64,000 bases of DNA from NCBI GenBank assembly GCA_005862225.1, contig SZXV01000008.1, positions 29,905 to 93,904 on the forward strand, read 5' to 3'. Positions within the stretch are counted from its first letter, which is position 1, and every line of letters starts with the position of its first letter. The notes beneath the pieces are model-generated. The model had not been told where the DNA came from. It was given only the letters and a program-made list of their open reading frames with translations, and did no database searches. A program made the position numbers and the translations under genes. This document shows positions 30,301-37,054 of the stretch, piece after piece. Origin of the DNA: Chlorobium sp. (lineage in GTDB: Bacteria; Bacteroidota; Chlorobiia; Chlorobiales; Chlorobiaceae).

Positions 30301-32202
30301 CACGACATGATGGGCGATGCCACACACTACAAAGCCTTCGACGGAATTTGCCTCACCGACACCTTTCAGCTCGGCGAAACCGATGCCAGCACCGTCCTCT
30401 TTTCAGAGATGTTCCCGCAGAACTCCGAGCGGGTATCAGCGCAGAAGAAGACCCCCTTGCGGGTCATTATCGGCAACCCGCCCTACTCCGTCGGCCAGAA
30501 ATCCGCCAACGACAATGCGCAGAATCAGAGCTATACAACGCTTGATGGGCGGATTGCGGCCACCTACGCCGCCGCATCAAATGCAACATTACAGAACTCG
30601 CTCTACGACTCCTACATCAAGGCATTCCGCTGGTCAACCGACCGGCTTGACCCCAAGAATGGCGGCATTATCGCCTTTGTCTCAAACGGTGCTTGGCTTG
30701 ATGGCAACAGCACTGACGGACTCCGTCAATGCCTGCAAAAAGAGTTCTCCAGCATCTGGGTTTTCAACCTGAGAGGCAACCAGCGCACCAGTGGAGAACT
30801 TTCCCGAAAAGAGGGCGGCAAGATCTTTGGTTCCGGCTCCCGTACACCCATAGCCATTACCCTGCTGGTGAAGAATCCCGGCAAGCCCGCAGGCAAAGCC
30901 ACCATCCACTATGTCGATATCGGCGACTACCTCAACCGCGATGAGAAGCTTGCCACCATCAGCAAATACCGTTCAATTGGCAATCCCGAAATGCCCTGGC
31001 AGACCCTGCAGCCCAATGAACATGGGGATTGGCTAAACCAGCGTAATGATCTCTTTGAGACTTTTATTCCGATTGGAGACAAGGATGACAAAAAAGCGAA
31101 AACCTTCTTTGTCCCGTTATATTCCAATGGAGTAAAAACACAGCGGGATGCCTGGTGCTATAATTCATCGAGATATCAACTTGAACGCAATATTCGTTCA
31201 ACAATAGACTTTTACAACGAGCAACAAGAGACATTTCAGCAAGCAAAACGATCACAGCCGCATCTTACGGCAAAAGATTTTCTCTCCTATGACTCAACAA
31301 AAATAAGCTGGACACGGGCACTGGAACGAAATGCTGAGAAAGGGAATCGACACAATTATACAACCGGTGAAATTGTGACGGCTTACTATCGGCCATATTT
31401 CAAGCGAAATCTTTATTACTCCCGTTTTCTAAATGAAGAAATTGGATTGATTCCCAAGCTTTTTCCAACAGCCAATAGTAAAAATCTGGTGATTTGTGTT
31501 TCAGGAATCGGAGCGAGCAAGGATTTCTCTTTACTTATCACAGATTGTATCCCTGATTTACAGCTTCAATTTAACGGACAATGCTTCCCTCTCCACTACT
31601 ACGAAGAGCGCCAGAAATCCAGCCCGACACTCTTTGACGCAGCCACAGAAAACGAGCAGATCCGCCGCGACGGCCTCTCAGGCTTCATCCTCGAACGCGC
31701 ACAAAGCATGTACGGCAGCCGCGTCACCAAAGAGGATCTCTTCTACTACGTTTACGGCCTCCTCCACAGCCCCGAATACCGCACCCGCTTTGCCAACGAC
31801 CTGAAAAAGATGCTTCCTCGCATTCCTCTTGTCGAAGAGCCCCGTGACTTCTGGGGCTTCAGTAAAGCAGGCCGCCAGCTCGCCCACCCCACCTCAACTA
31901 CGAAATCGTCCCACCCTCCCAGGAGGTCACCGTCACCGGCGCCGAAACAGGCCACTTCACCGTCGAAAAAATGCGCTTCCCCAAAAAAGGAGAGAAAGAC
32001 ACCATCATCTACAACAGCTCCATCACCATCCAGAACATCCCCGCCAAAGCCTACGACTACACCGTCAACGGCAAAAGCGCCATCGAATGGATCATGGAAC
32101 GCTACCAATTCACCACCCACAAAGAAAGCAATATCACCAACAACCCCAACGACTGGTCAAAAGAGGTTGGAAATCCCCGCTATATTCTTGATTTGCTACT
32201 GA
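27376..32202 (+). CDS. Single-chain Type ISP restriction-modification enzyme (nuclease-helicase-methyltransferase)
   Basis: One polypeptide of 1608 residues as read. Mrr-like nuclease domain at 20-105 with D65 and the QxK of WAIQCKCF (79-81). SF2 ATPase with Walker A ACGTGKT (202-208), DEAH (342-345), YMTATPRLY, and a second RecA fold ending SVGRVMRKAPGK. Coupler, then an N6-adenine methyltransferase with motif I LDPFTGTGTF (about 922) and NPPY at 1034-1037. C-terminal target-recognition region. This is the LlaGI/LlaBIII (Type ISP) architecture. The last roughly 105 residues, Ser/Pro/Thr-rich, are out of frame: the true C-terminus continues in the -1 frame from about 31890. The methylase and nuclease are otherwise intact. 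Confidence 0.88.
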   Translation: MTFQTLLTKYRQHSFSERDKGDRFERLMQAYLKTDPKYAYRFRHVWLWNEFSGRKDLGGTDTGIDLVALTREGDYWAIQCKCFDAAATIDKQAVDSFLSTSSREFKNDNQQTAAFSQRLWISTTNKWGPNANEAIKNQNPPVTRINLYDLEHSPVDWASLEQGITGEQARTAKKEIRPHQQTAIDNAHEHFTTADRGKLIMACGTGKTFTSLRIAENETEGKGLILFLVPSIALLGQTLREWTADAREPINPLCICSDPKITRKHARNDDNDSTSVLDLALPATTDVATIVRQFRQLHEAEKAGMTVVFSTYQSIEVIAQAQQELLTAAEPTYGIFDLIICDEAHRTTGVTLTDEDSSAFIKVHDNSFIKAKKRLYMTATPRLYSDDSKAKAAQSDALLCSMDDPSLYGDEIYRIGFGEAVERDLLADYKVLILTLSDADITPAVQNAISNQEHEINADDASKLIGCINALSKQILGDAGVLKSSDPEPMRRAVAFCQTIKVSQKITSNFNSTTELYLNSLPEEKREQMVSLSSKHIDGTMSAPERDELLGWLQAPSEANECRVLTNVRCLSEGVDVPTLDAVLFLSARNSSVDVVQSVGRVMRKAPGKKYGYIIIPIVVPSDIDPARALDDNERYKVVWSVLNALRAHDDRFNATVNKIELNRHRPEQILVGRPDHGNYGDGGAEGLVSSGDGANDPATAYGNATENSRQQLAMQFQQLQSVFFARLVQKVGDRRYWEQWAKNVAEIAQRQAERINRLIKADGEHKRAFQEFLGGLRQNINPSITEQEAVEMLSQHVITKPVFEALFKGYSFVQNNPISVSMQKMLDLLEAQTIQEDFDTLQKFYESVRMRAADIDNAAGKQRIIIELYDKFFKTAFPKMVEKLGIVYTPVEVVDFIIHSVNDLLKKEFGRTLADENVHILDPFTGTGTFITRLLQSGLIGPDELEHKYQKEIHANEIVLLAYYIAAVNIENAFHDMMGDATHYKAFDGICLTDTFQLGETDASTVLFSEMFPQNSERVSAQKKTPLRVIIGNPPYSVGQKSANDNAQNQSYTTLDGRIAATYAAASNATLQNSLYDSYIKAFRWSTDRLDPKNGGIIAFVSNGAWLDGNSTDGLRQCLQKEFSSIWVFNLRGNQRTSGELSRKEGGKIFGSGSRTPIAITLLVKNPGKPAGKATIHYVDIGDYLNRDEKLATISKYRSIGNPEMPWQTLQPNEHGDWLNQRNDLFETFIPIGDKDDKKAKTFFVPLYSNGVKTQRDAWCYNSSRYQLERNIRSTIDFYNEQQETFQQAKRSQPHLTAKDFLSYDSTKISWTRALERNAEKGNRHNYTTGEIVTAYYRPYFKRNLYYSRFLNEEIGLIPKLFPTANSKNLVICVSGIGASKDFSLLITDCIPDLQLQFNGQCFPLHYYEERQKSSPTLFDAATENEQIRRDGLSGFILERAQSMYGSRVTKEDLFYYVYGLLHSPEYRTRFANDLKKMLPRIPLVEEPRDFWGFSKAGRQLAHPTSTTKSSHPPRRSPSPAPKQATSPSKKCASPKKERKTPSSTTAPSPSRTSPPKPTTTPSTAKAPSNGSWNATNSPPTKKAISPTTPTTGQKRLEIPAIFLICY

Positions 32203-32270
32203 GCGTCATCAATGTGAGCGTGAAGACGGTGGAGATTGTTGAGGGGTTGCCGGAGTTGAGGTTTGAATAG
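31890..32270 (+). pseudogene. Out-of-frame C-terminal end of the Type ISP enzyme
   Basis: In the -1 frame relative to the main gene the sequence reads HLNYEIVPPSQEVTVTGAE, then MRFPKKGEKDTIIYNSSITI, GNPRYILDLLLSVINVSVKT and ends PELRFE. This is the ordinary end of Type ISP enzymes. The switch lies at GCC-CAC-CCC-ACC (about 31886-31897), where one base appears missing. A -1 slip on the CCCC run could also join the frames, but there is no canonical slippery heptamer. Confidence 0.8.
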
Positions 32271-32313
32271 GATAATATTGTGCTATCGAATAATAACATA
32301 AATAGTTATAGGA

Positions 32314-33375
32314 ATGGCAAATCAAGAGCATCTCCATATATTGAAACAAGGCGTTGAAGTCTGGAATAAGTGGCGAGAAAACAATCCTTTGATTATTCCT
32401 GATCTTACATATGCATATCTAAGAAAAGCTAATCTTGTAAAAGTCAACTTCGAAAGAGCTAATCTTTTAGAAATGAATCTTTCAGAATCGGATCTTAGTA
32501 ATGCAAATCTTTATGAAGCTAATCTTTCAATTGCTAATCTAAATAGAATAAATCTTTCAGATGCTGACTGCTATGGAGTGAATTTTTATAAAACAAACCT
32601 TTCAGATGCAGACTTTAGTGGATCAAATCTCGAAAGAGCCAATTTTTTAGATACTAAACTTTTTAACGCTACTCTATATAAATCGAACCTTTCAGATGCT
32701 CACTTCGAAAGAGCTAAGCTTAAAAAAACCGATTTTTTTCAAGCAATACTTTCTGGTACCACATTTGAAGATATTGATCTAAGTACAGTTGTAGGATTAG
32801 ATTCAATTATTCATTATGGCCCATCCACAATAGGAGTAGATACGATTTATAAGTCCAACGGAAATATCCCAGAAGTATTTCTTCGTGGCTGCGGTCTGCC
32901 AGATGAATTTATTGAATATATCCCCTCCCTAACCGGCAAAGGCATCGAATACTATTCCTGCTTCATCAGTTACAGCCACAGGGATGAAGAATTTGCAAAG
33001 CGAGTGCATAACGACTTGCAGGCAAAAGGTGTCCGCTGCTGGTTTGCCCCGCATGACATGAAAATCGGCGACAAAATACGAGCAACCATCGACGACTCAA
33101 TCCGCCTTCATGACAAGCTGCTCCTGATTCTATCGGAACACTCAGTACAAAGCGACTGGGTTGAACATGAAGTCGAGCATGCCCTCGACCTCGAAAGAGA
33201 ACGTAAAAAAACCAGTCTCTTTCCAGTACGAATTGATGACGCAATCATGGACAGCACAACCGGATGGTCCGGAAACGTGAAACGCCAGCGGCACATAGGC
33301 GACTTCACCCAGTGGAAACAGCACGACACCTACCAGGGAGCATTCGACCGCCTCTTGCGGGATTTGAAAGCCTGA
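32314..33375 (+). CDS. Pentapeptide-repeat TIR-domain protein
   Basis: A 353-residue cytoplasmic protein. Residues about 30-160 are pentapeptide repeats of the A(N/D)LxxxN type (ANLYEANLSIANLNRINLSD), forming a right-handed beta-helix. A linker (FLRGCGLPDEFIEYIPSL) follows. Residues 213-353 are a TIR domain: YYSCFISYSHRDEEFAKRVH, VRCWFAPHDMKIGDKIRATI, then SDWVEHEVEHAL with E284/E286 in the region of the TIR NADase Glu. Bacterial TIR domains often act in anti-phage defence by cleaving NAD+. It lies 43 bases after the Type ISP gene, which supports that role by context. Enzymatic activity is inferred, not shown. Confidence 0.85.
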   Translation: MANQEHLHILKQGVEVWNKWRENNPLIIPDLTYAYLRKANLVKVNFERANLLEMNLSESDLSNANLYEANLSIANLNRINLSDADCYGVNFYKTNLSDADFSGSNLERANFLDTKLFNATLYKSNLSDAHFERAKLKKTDFFQAILSGTTFEDIDLSTVVGLDSIIHYGPSTIGVDTIYKSNGNIPEVFLRGCGLPDEFIEYIPSLTGKGIEYYSCFISYSHRDEEFAKRVHNDLQAKGVRCWFAPHDMKIGDKIRATIDDSIRLHDKLLLILSEHSVQSDWVEHEVEHALDLERERKKTSLFPVRIDDAIMDSTTGWSGNVKRQRHIGDFTQWKQHDTYQGAFDRLLRDLKA

Positions 33376-33470
33376 CGCTCTGATATTTGTGCCGAGGGAA
33401 CGCTCATAACGACGTAAACTTTGGAGAGTGGTTCACTGAGTCCCAGCTTTATTCAGTATCCTTGTTTTAT

Positions 33471-33512
33471 GCCGAGCTGGAGCTCGGCGTTCCCAGGGGG
33501 GATGCGGGATTT
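33471..33512. repeat. REP-like hairpin element, copy 1
   Basis: GCCGAGCTGGAGCTCGGC is a near-perfect self-complementary stem, followed by GTTCCCAGG and TGCGGGATTT. The same unit recurs at 36012-36051. A shortened form (GTGCCGAGGGAACGC) lies at about 33397. It sits in the 258-base gap between the TIR and DUF3800 genes, where I see no gene. Confidence 0.6.
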
Positions 33513-33633
33513 TATGGCTTGAATGCTTATAATTGAAACATTGGATATTGATGCCTTGAAAAAAGCCCTTGTAGCCAAAAACTGACATCATCAGCTTCCC
33601 GAATCACAGCAACTCAATATTTCAATATCAGAT

Positions 33634-34452
33634 ATGACGATTGAGCGTTCTGGTTCCTTTTCTTGTCACCGATTTTTGGATGAAGCCGGAGACACCACGT
33701 TTTACGGAAAAGGGAAAATCCCTGTTATTGGAAATGCCGGTGCTTCGTATTGCTTTATGCTCGGCATGCTCAAAATTAATGAGCCGCTTGATGCTGTACG
33801 AAAAAAAGTTGTTGAACTCCAACAATCAATCGCTGCCGATGCATATTTTGCCGGAATTCCGAGCATCGAAAAGAAAAAATCATCATACGGCTATTTTCTT
33901 CATGCAAAAGATGACCTGCCTGAAGTCAGAAAACTGGCGTTCGACCTCATTAAAGGAATTGACTGTAGTTTTGAAGCTGTCATCGGCAGAAAAATTCCGC
34001 ACTTGTATGAAAGCAAACATAATGGCAAAGAGGCTGAATTCTATGCTGATCTGCTTTCACATTTACTCAAACACAATCTGAATGAACACGATAAGCTTAT
34101 ATTAAATCTATCACATAGAAGCAAGTGCACCAGCCATACCAATCTTCAGAAAGGGCTGGATAAAGCCATAAAACGGGCTGGCATACAAGCCCCTCATCAA
34201 GCAAATAATTGTAAAGTGGTTTTTAATGTTCAACAGCCGACAACTGAGCCATTATTAAATATATCTGACTATTTCTGCTGGACGATTCAGCGGGTATTTG
34301 AACGGGGCGAAATGAGATTCTACGAATACATCAGCGATCAGGTCACGTTGGTGCAGGACTTGTACGACTTTGAAAAGGGAGAGACGAATAGTCGTCAATA
34401 CGGAAAAAGCAGGAAACTGTCAAAGGAGAATTGCATGCATTCGCACAAATAA
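33634..34452 (+). CDS. DUF3800 family protein
   Basis: A 272-residue protein with the DUF3800 pattern: an N-terminal FLDEAGDTTFYG (Asp of an RNase-H-like fold), a middle region with EAVIGRKIPHLYES, and the end motif ISDYFCWTIQRVFERGEMRF, then YEYISDQVTLVQDLYDFEKG. DUF3800 proteins are frequent in phage and defence islands; no activity is settled. It follows the TIR gene by about 260 bases containing a REP-like element, so it need not share its transcript. The extreme C-terminus (KLSKENCMHSHK) looks atypical. Confidence 0.78.
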   Translation: MTIERSGSFSCHRFLDEAGDTTFYGKGKIPVIGNAGASYCFMLGMLKINEPLDAVRKKVVELQQSIAADAYFAGIPSIEKKKSSYGYFLHAKDDLPEVRKLAFDLIKGIDCSFEAVIGRKIPHLYESKHNGKEAEFYADLLSHLLKHNLNEHDKLILNLSHRSKCTSHTNLQKGLDKAIKRAGIQAPHQANNCKVVFNVQQPTTEPLLNISDYFCWTIQRVFERGEMRFYEYISDQVTLVQDLYDFEKGETNSRQYGKSRKLSKENCMHSHK

Positions 34453-34566
34453 AAAAAGCCCATCTTTGCACTAAGAAGGATACCCTTCAACGGCATGGAG
34501 CCGACCTTCATGCAACACAGGCTACCCCAGTATAGAAAAATTAAAATAAAAAAACAAAACCTGCTC

Positions 34567-34911
34567 GTGAATACTGATAACACCTATAACCCCATACGCC
34601 TGAACCCTGCTGAAGAGGTCGCTGAAAAACGCGCCAATGACCCCGAATTCAGGATAGCCTATGATGCGCTGGAAGATGAATTTGCAGTACTGGCCGCTCT
34701 GTTGGATGTGCGGTTACAGGCAGGGCTCACGCAAGCACAAGTGGCATCAAGAATGGGAGTGTCGCAGCCTGTTCTTGCCCGCATTGAGTCGAACCTCGGC
34801 AAGCAGGATCATTCCCCCTCACTCAATACCTTGCGCAGGTATGCAAGCGCCTGCGGGATGAAACTGGTCATCCAAATGGTTAAACCCAACGTGCAGTCAT
34901 CATTTTTGTAA
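34567..34911 (+). CDS. XRE-family antitoxin-like transcriptional regulator
   Basis: About 115 residues. An Asp/Glu-rich N-terminal part (LNPAEEVAEKRANDPEFRIA) is followed by an HTH_3 domain: RLQAGLTQAQVASRMGVSQP, VLARIESNLGKQDHSPSLNT, LRRYASACGMKLVIQM. This matches HigA antitoxins that pair with HigB/Gp49-type toxins. The frame opens at ATG 34495. GTG 34567 better matches family starts, but neither has a good ribosome-binding site. No toxin gene precedes it: the region before it is the DUF3800 end. An orphan antitoxin is likely. Confidence 0.7.
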   Translation: MNTDNTYNPIRLNPAEEVAEKRANDPEFRIAYDALEDEFAVLAALLDVRLQAGLTQAQVASRMGVSQPVLARIESNLGKQDHSPSLNTLRRYASACGMKLVIQMVKPNVQSSFL

Positions 34912-35000
34912 AACCATTTTCAATGGCACAAAAAAACAAACTTTCAAGTTCCTGAAATCTGGTGAAATTGCATACAGAAACAGGAATCCTGGCCACAGCC

Positions 35001-35400
35001 CTATATTTCCCAGTCTTCAAGATGTAAGCCTGCTAATCTTGAAAACTCTCTTGTATTGTGTGTTACCAGAGTAAGACCGCGACTCAACGCAATAGCTGCA
35101 ATCTGGAGATCGTAAGGACCAATCGGAGTACCCGCCATGGCAAGTTCAGCACGGATTCTACCAAACTGGCGAGCTGCGTTACCATCAAATGGAAGTGATA
35201 AAAAAACCTTTACTCAGCTCATCAAGCAGAGCAAGATTTTCGTCACGACGCGTACTTTTGTATGCTCCGAAATACAGTTCCGCTTTGACAACATCACACA
35301 GAAATATTCTATCGACGGAATACCTTAAAAAACAGGATTTAACCGGGGATGATTGAGGATTTAAATATCGAATCCAGACGTTGGTATCGGGTATCCACAT
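35001..35400 (-). pseudogene. vapC: VapC-type PIN-domain toxin, frameshifted
   Basis: From ATG 35400 the protein reads MWIPDTNVWIRYLNPQSSPV with the first PIN Asp, then LCDVVKAELYFGAYKSTR with the conserved Glu. At a GGTTTTTT run (about 35197-35206) the frame ends prematurely. In the adjacent frame it resumes as FDGNAARQFGRIRAELAMAG, then GPYDLQIAAIALSRGLTLVT and HNTREFSRLAGLHLEDWEI to a stop at 35001. The Asp of GPYDLQIAA and HNTREF are PIN hallmarks. One extra base in the homopolymer inactivates the toxin, unless it is a sequencing error. TAATG overlap with vapB. Confidence 0.82.
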
Positions 35401-35609
35401 TATTCCAGGTTCAAACGTTGTTCCGGTTCGCCCTGTGGTGCACGTTCAAGCGGCTCCCCTTTCCATGCTCCCGCAGTGTGCTCAAAAAGCTCTGATGCCC
35501 GCCCTTCTCCATAACGCCCACGCACAAACAACAAGAAATCCAATACCTCTTGAGCTAATGGTTCCGTAAGAAGATCGGCTTCGAGTTTCAGTTTTTCGAT
35601 AACGGTCAT
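35400..35609 (-). CDS. vapB: VapB-type antitoxin (DUF2281-like)
   Basis: A 69-residue antitoxin partner of the VapC gene: MTVIEKLKLEADLLTEPLAQ, then EVLDFLLFVRGRYGEGRASE and a C-terminal toxin-neutralising tail ending EQRLNLE. ATG 35609 is preferred over 35624 because MTVIEKL is the usual start of this family. Its TAA overlaps the toxin ATG (TAATG), which gives translational coupling. The antitoxin is intact while its toxin is frameshifted. Confidence 0.78.
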   Translation of the reverse strand: MTVIEKLKLEADLLTEPLAQEVLDFLLFVRGRYGEGRASELFEHTAGAWKGEPLERAPQGEPEQRLNLE

Positions 35610-35914
35610 AACACCCCTCAACAATCATCATGAAAAAGCTTTGTTTACACCTGTCACGTGTTCCTCCGAAACGGAAATTAAAAAACAAGCCTGACTAATC
35701 TTTGGATAAATCTGCATCCATGCTCACCCAGCAGTTGATCATACAGGATGGAATAGAGAGAAATTTATCGAACAGTGCTGTCAGTCAGCAAAAAGAAAGG
35801 CCGCTGATTCGCCACGCTGGTACAGCAGGCTGAGACCTCAACAGATACAAAACCGCCAAACCATGAATTCGCTTATAATTTAAAGGATTTTTTTTAAAGA
35901 TTTCAAGAGGGAAA

Positions 35915-36060
35915 TGACTCTCTTTATTGTCAATAATGGCATGCTTTTGGCCAGGAAACGTGAAAAGCCAGCGGCACAACGGATGACTTCACCCACTGGA
36001 AACTGCACTGTGCCGAGCTGGATCTCGGCGTTCCCATGGTGTGCGGGATTTGAAAGCAGA
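35915..36060 (+). pseudogene. Decayed second copy of a TIR-gene 3' end
   Basis: The DNA matches the end of the TIR gene: GGAAACGTGAAAAGCCAGCG here versus GGAAACGTGAAACGCCAGCG at 33271. CGGCACA, GACTTCACCCA, TGGAAAC and finally TGCGGGATTTGAAAGC follow in both. Upstream CTCTCTTTATTGTCAATAATG resembles the SLFPVRIDDAIM codons. Stops and indels break the frame. The REP-like hairpin has replaced the segment between TGGAAACTGCAC and TGCGGGATTT. Confidence 0.7.
36012..36051. repeat. REP-like hairpin element, copy 2
   Basis: GCCGAGCTGGATCTCGGC stem followed by GTTCCCA and TGCGGGATTT, about 90 percent identical to the copy at 33471-33512. It sits inside the TIR remnant. Confidence 0.6.
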
Positions 36061-36200
36061 CAACCATATGCCGTCAGGCATGATATTTCCTTTGGCTGCG
36101 CTGGTTTTTTGTTTAGCCAAATTATCGATACCTTTTTCGTACTTTTCATGGTCAGTTAACCTCGCAAGTGTTCCACAAAAAGAAGAACACCTTATCCAAT

Positions 36201-36518
36201 ATGAGCACAATTTCTATTGCCGACATTCTTGAGCTTCCGGTGTAGGAGCGCATTCGTCTCGTTGAGCTTATCCGGGATAGCGTTGCAGCACTGCCTGAAA
36301 CCGTGGAGATTTTGCCTGCGCTCAAGGCTGAGCTTGAAACACGCCTTGCGGAGTTCGAAACAAACCCTGAACCTGGCTACGGCTGGGATCAAGTGAAATC
36401 ATATCTTCAAAGCAACAACTTACCACAGAGAGCACAATACAAGCCTGCAGGTAGCGCCAAAAATTTGACAATGCGTACTAAAAGACGTACGTTTCATAAA
36501 AAAAAGGAAACACTATGA
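36201..36518 (+). pseudogene. Addiction-module component antitoxin with an amber stop
   Basis: From ATG 36201 the protein reads STISIADILELPV and meets TAG at 36243. The same frame continues ERIRLVELIRDSVAALPETV, later RLAEFETNPEPGYGWDQVKS. The family (addiction module component, antitoxin of a RelE-type pair) has LPxEERxxLxExLxxSL here, so TAG replaces a Glu codon. The frame runs on past the usual end (about 75 residues) to 36518, overlapping yefM by four bases. No RelE toxin follows; yefM-yoeB takes its place. Confidence 0.78.
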
Positions 36519-36763
36519 CTACCACGACTATAAGTGTAACGGGTGCCCGAGCAAAACTTTACCGGCTTGTTGACGAAACGGTGAGTTCACACAAACCTGT
36601 TGTCATCAAAGGGAAGAGAGGGAATGCAGTTCTTTTGTCGGAAAGTGACTGGAATGCGATTTCAGAAACACTGCATCTTGTTTCCATTCCGGGCATGCGC
36701 GAATCAATTCAGGAAGGGCTCAATGAGAAGATTACTGAATGTTCAAAAGATCTTGACTGGTGA
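36515..36763 (+). CDS. yefM: YefM/Phd-family antitoxin
   Basis: An 82-residue antitoxin: TISVTGARAKLYRLVDETVS, then HKPVVIKGKRGNAVLLSESD, WNAISETLHLVSIPGMRES and an acidic unstructured tail that would wrap the toxin. It represses its own operon in the known family. The stop overlaps the yoeB GTG (GTGA), the usual coupled arrangement. Confidence 0.88.
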   Translation: MTTTTISVTGARAKLYRLVDETVSSHKPVVIKGKRGNAVLLSESDWNAISETLHLVSIPGMRESIQEGLNEKITECSKDLDW

Positions 36764-37023
36764 CTTGGCAGCTTGTTTATACGAAGCAGGCTCAAAAGGA
36801 TGCAAAAAAACTTGCATCTGCCGGATTGAAGCCCAAAGCACTGGAACTGCTTGAAATTCTGCAAAAAAATCCATTTCAGACTCCTCCTCCTTTTGAGAAA
36901 CTTGTCGGTGATCTTTTCGGAGCCTATTCAAGAAGAGTGAATATCCAGCATCGTCTTGTCTATCAGATCTATGAAACCGAGCGCATCGTCAAAATCATTC
37001 GTCTCTGGACTCATTATGAATAG
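36760..37023 (+). CDS. yoeB: YoeB/Txe-family mRNA interferase toxin
   Basis: An 87-residue RelE-fold ribosome-dependent endoribonuclease. It begins with GTG 36760 overlapping yefM. Characteristic blocks are LVYTKQAQKDAKKLASAGLK, PFQTPPPFEKLVGDLFGAYS, RRVNIQHRLVYQIYETERIV and the C-terminal RLWTHYE, with the Arg and His of RRxNxxHRLVY and the terminal HYE that act in catalysis in YoeB. No frame damage is visible, so this is the one complete toxin-antitoxin pair in the island. Confidence 0.88.
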   Translation: MTWQLVYTKQAQKDAKKLASAGLKPKALELLEILQKNPFQTPPPFEKLVGDLFGAYSRRVNIQHRLVYQIYETERIVKIIRLWTHYE

Positions 37024-37054
37024 GCAATGCACCATCCCCAAACACGAGGTAATA

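Larger units (their letters stand above)
35625..36200. other. Gene-poor stretch with remnants
   Basis: Between vapB and the broken addiction-module gene there is no convincing gene. It holds a 38-codon frame at 35720-35833 that I do not recognise, the decayed TIR tail (35915-36060) and the second REP-like hairpin (36012-36051). ORFs on the minus strand here are not supported. Confidence 0.5.

Noticed and set aside
31880..31900. Programmed -1 frameshift in the Type ISP gene
   Set aside because: A CCCC slip is possible, but there is no canonical X-XXY-YYZ heptamer or evident stimulatory structure. A point deletion is simpler.
31829..32191. 120-codon frame at the end of the Type ISP gene
   Set aside because: Arg/His/Pro-rich third frame over the real C-terminus; no conserved residues.
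35880..36149. 89-codon minus-strand frame
   Set aside because: Antisense to the TIR remnant and hairpin; no family pattern.
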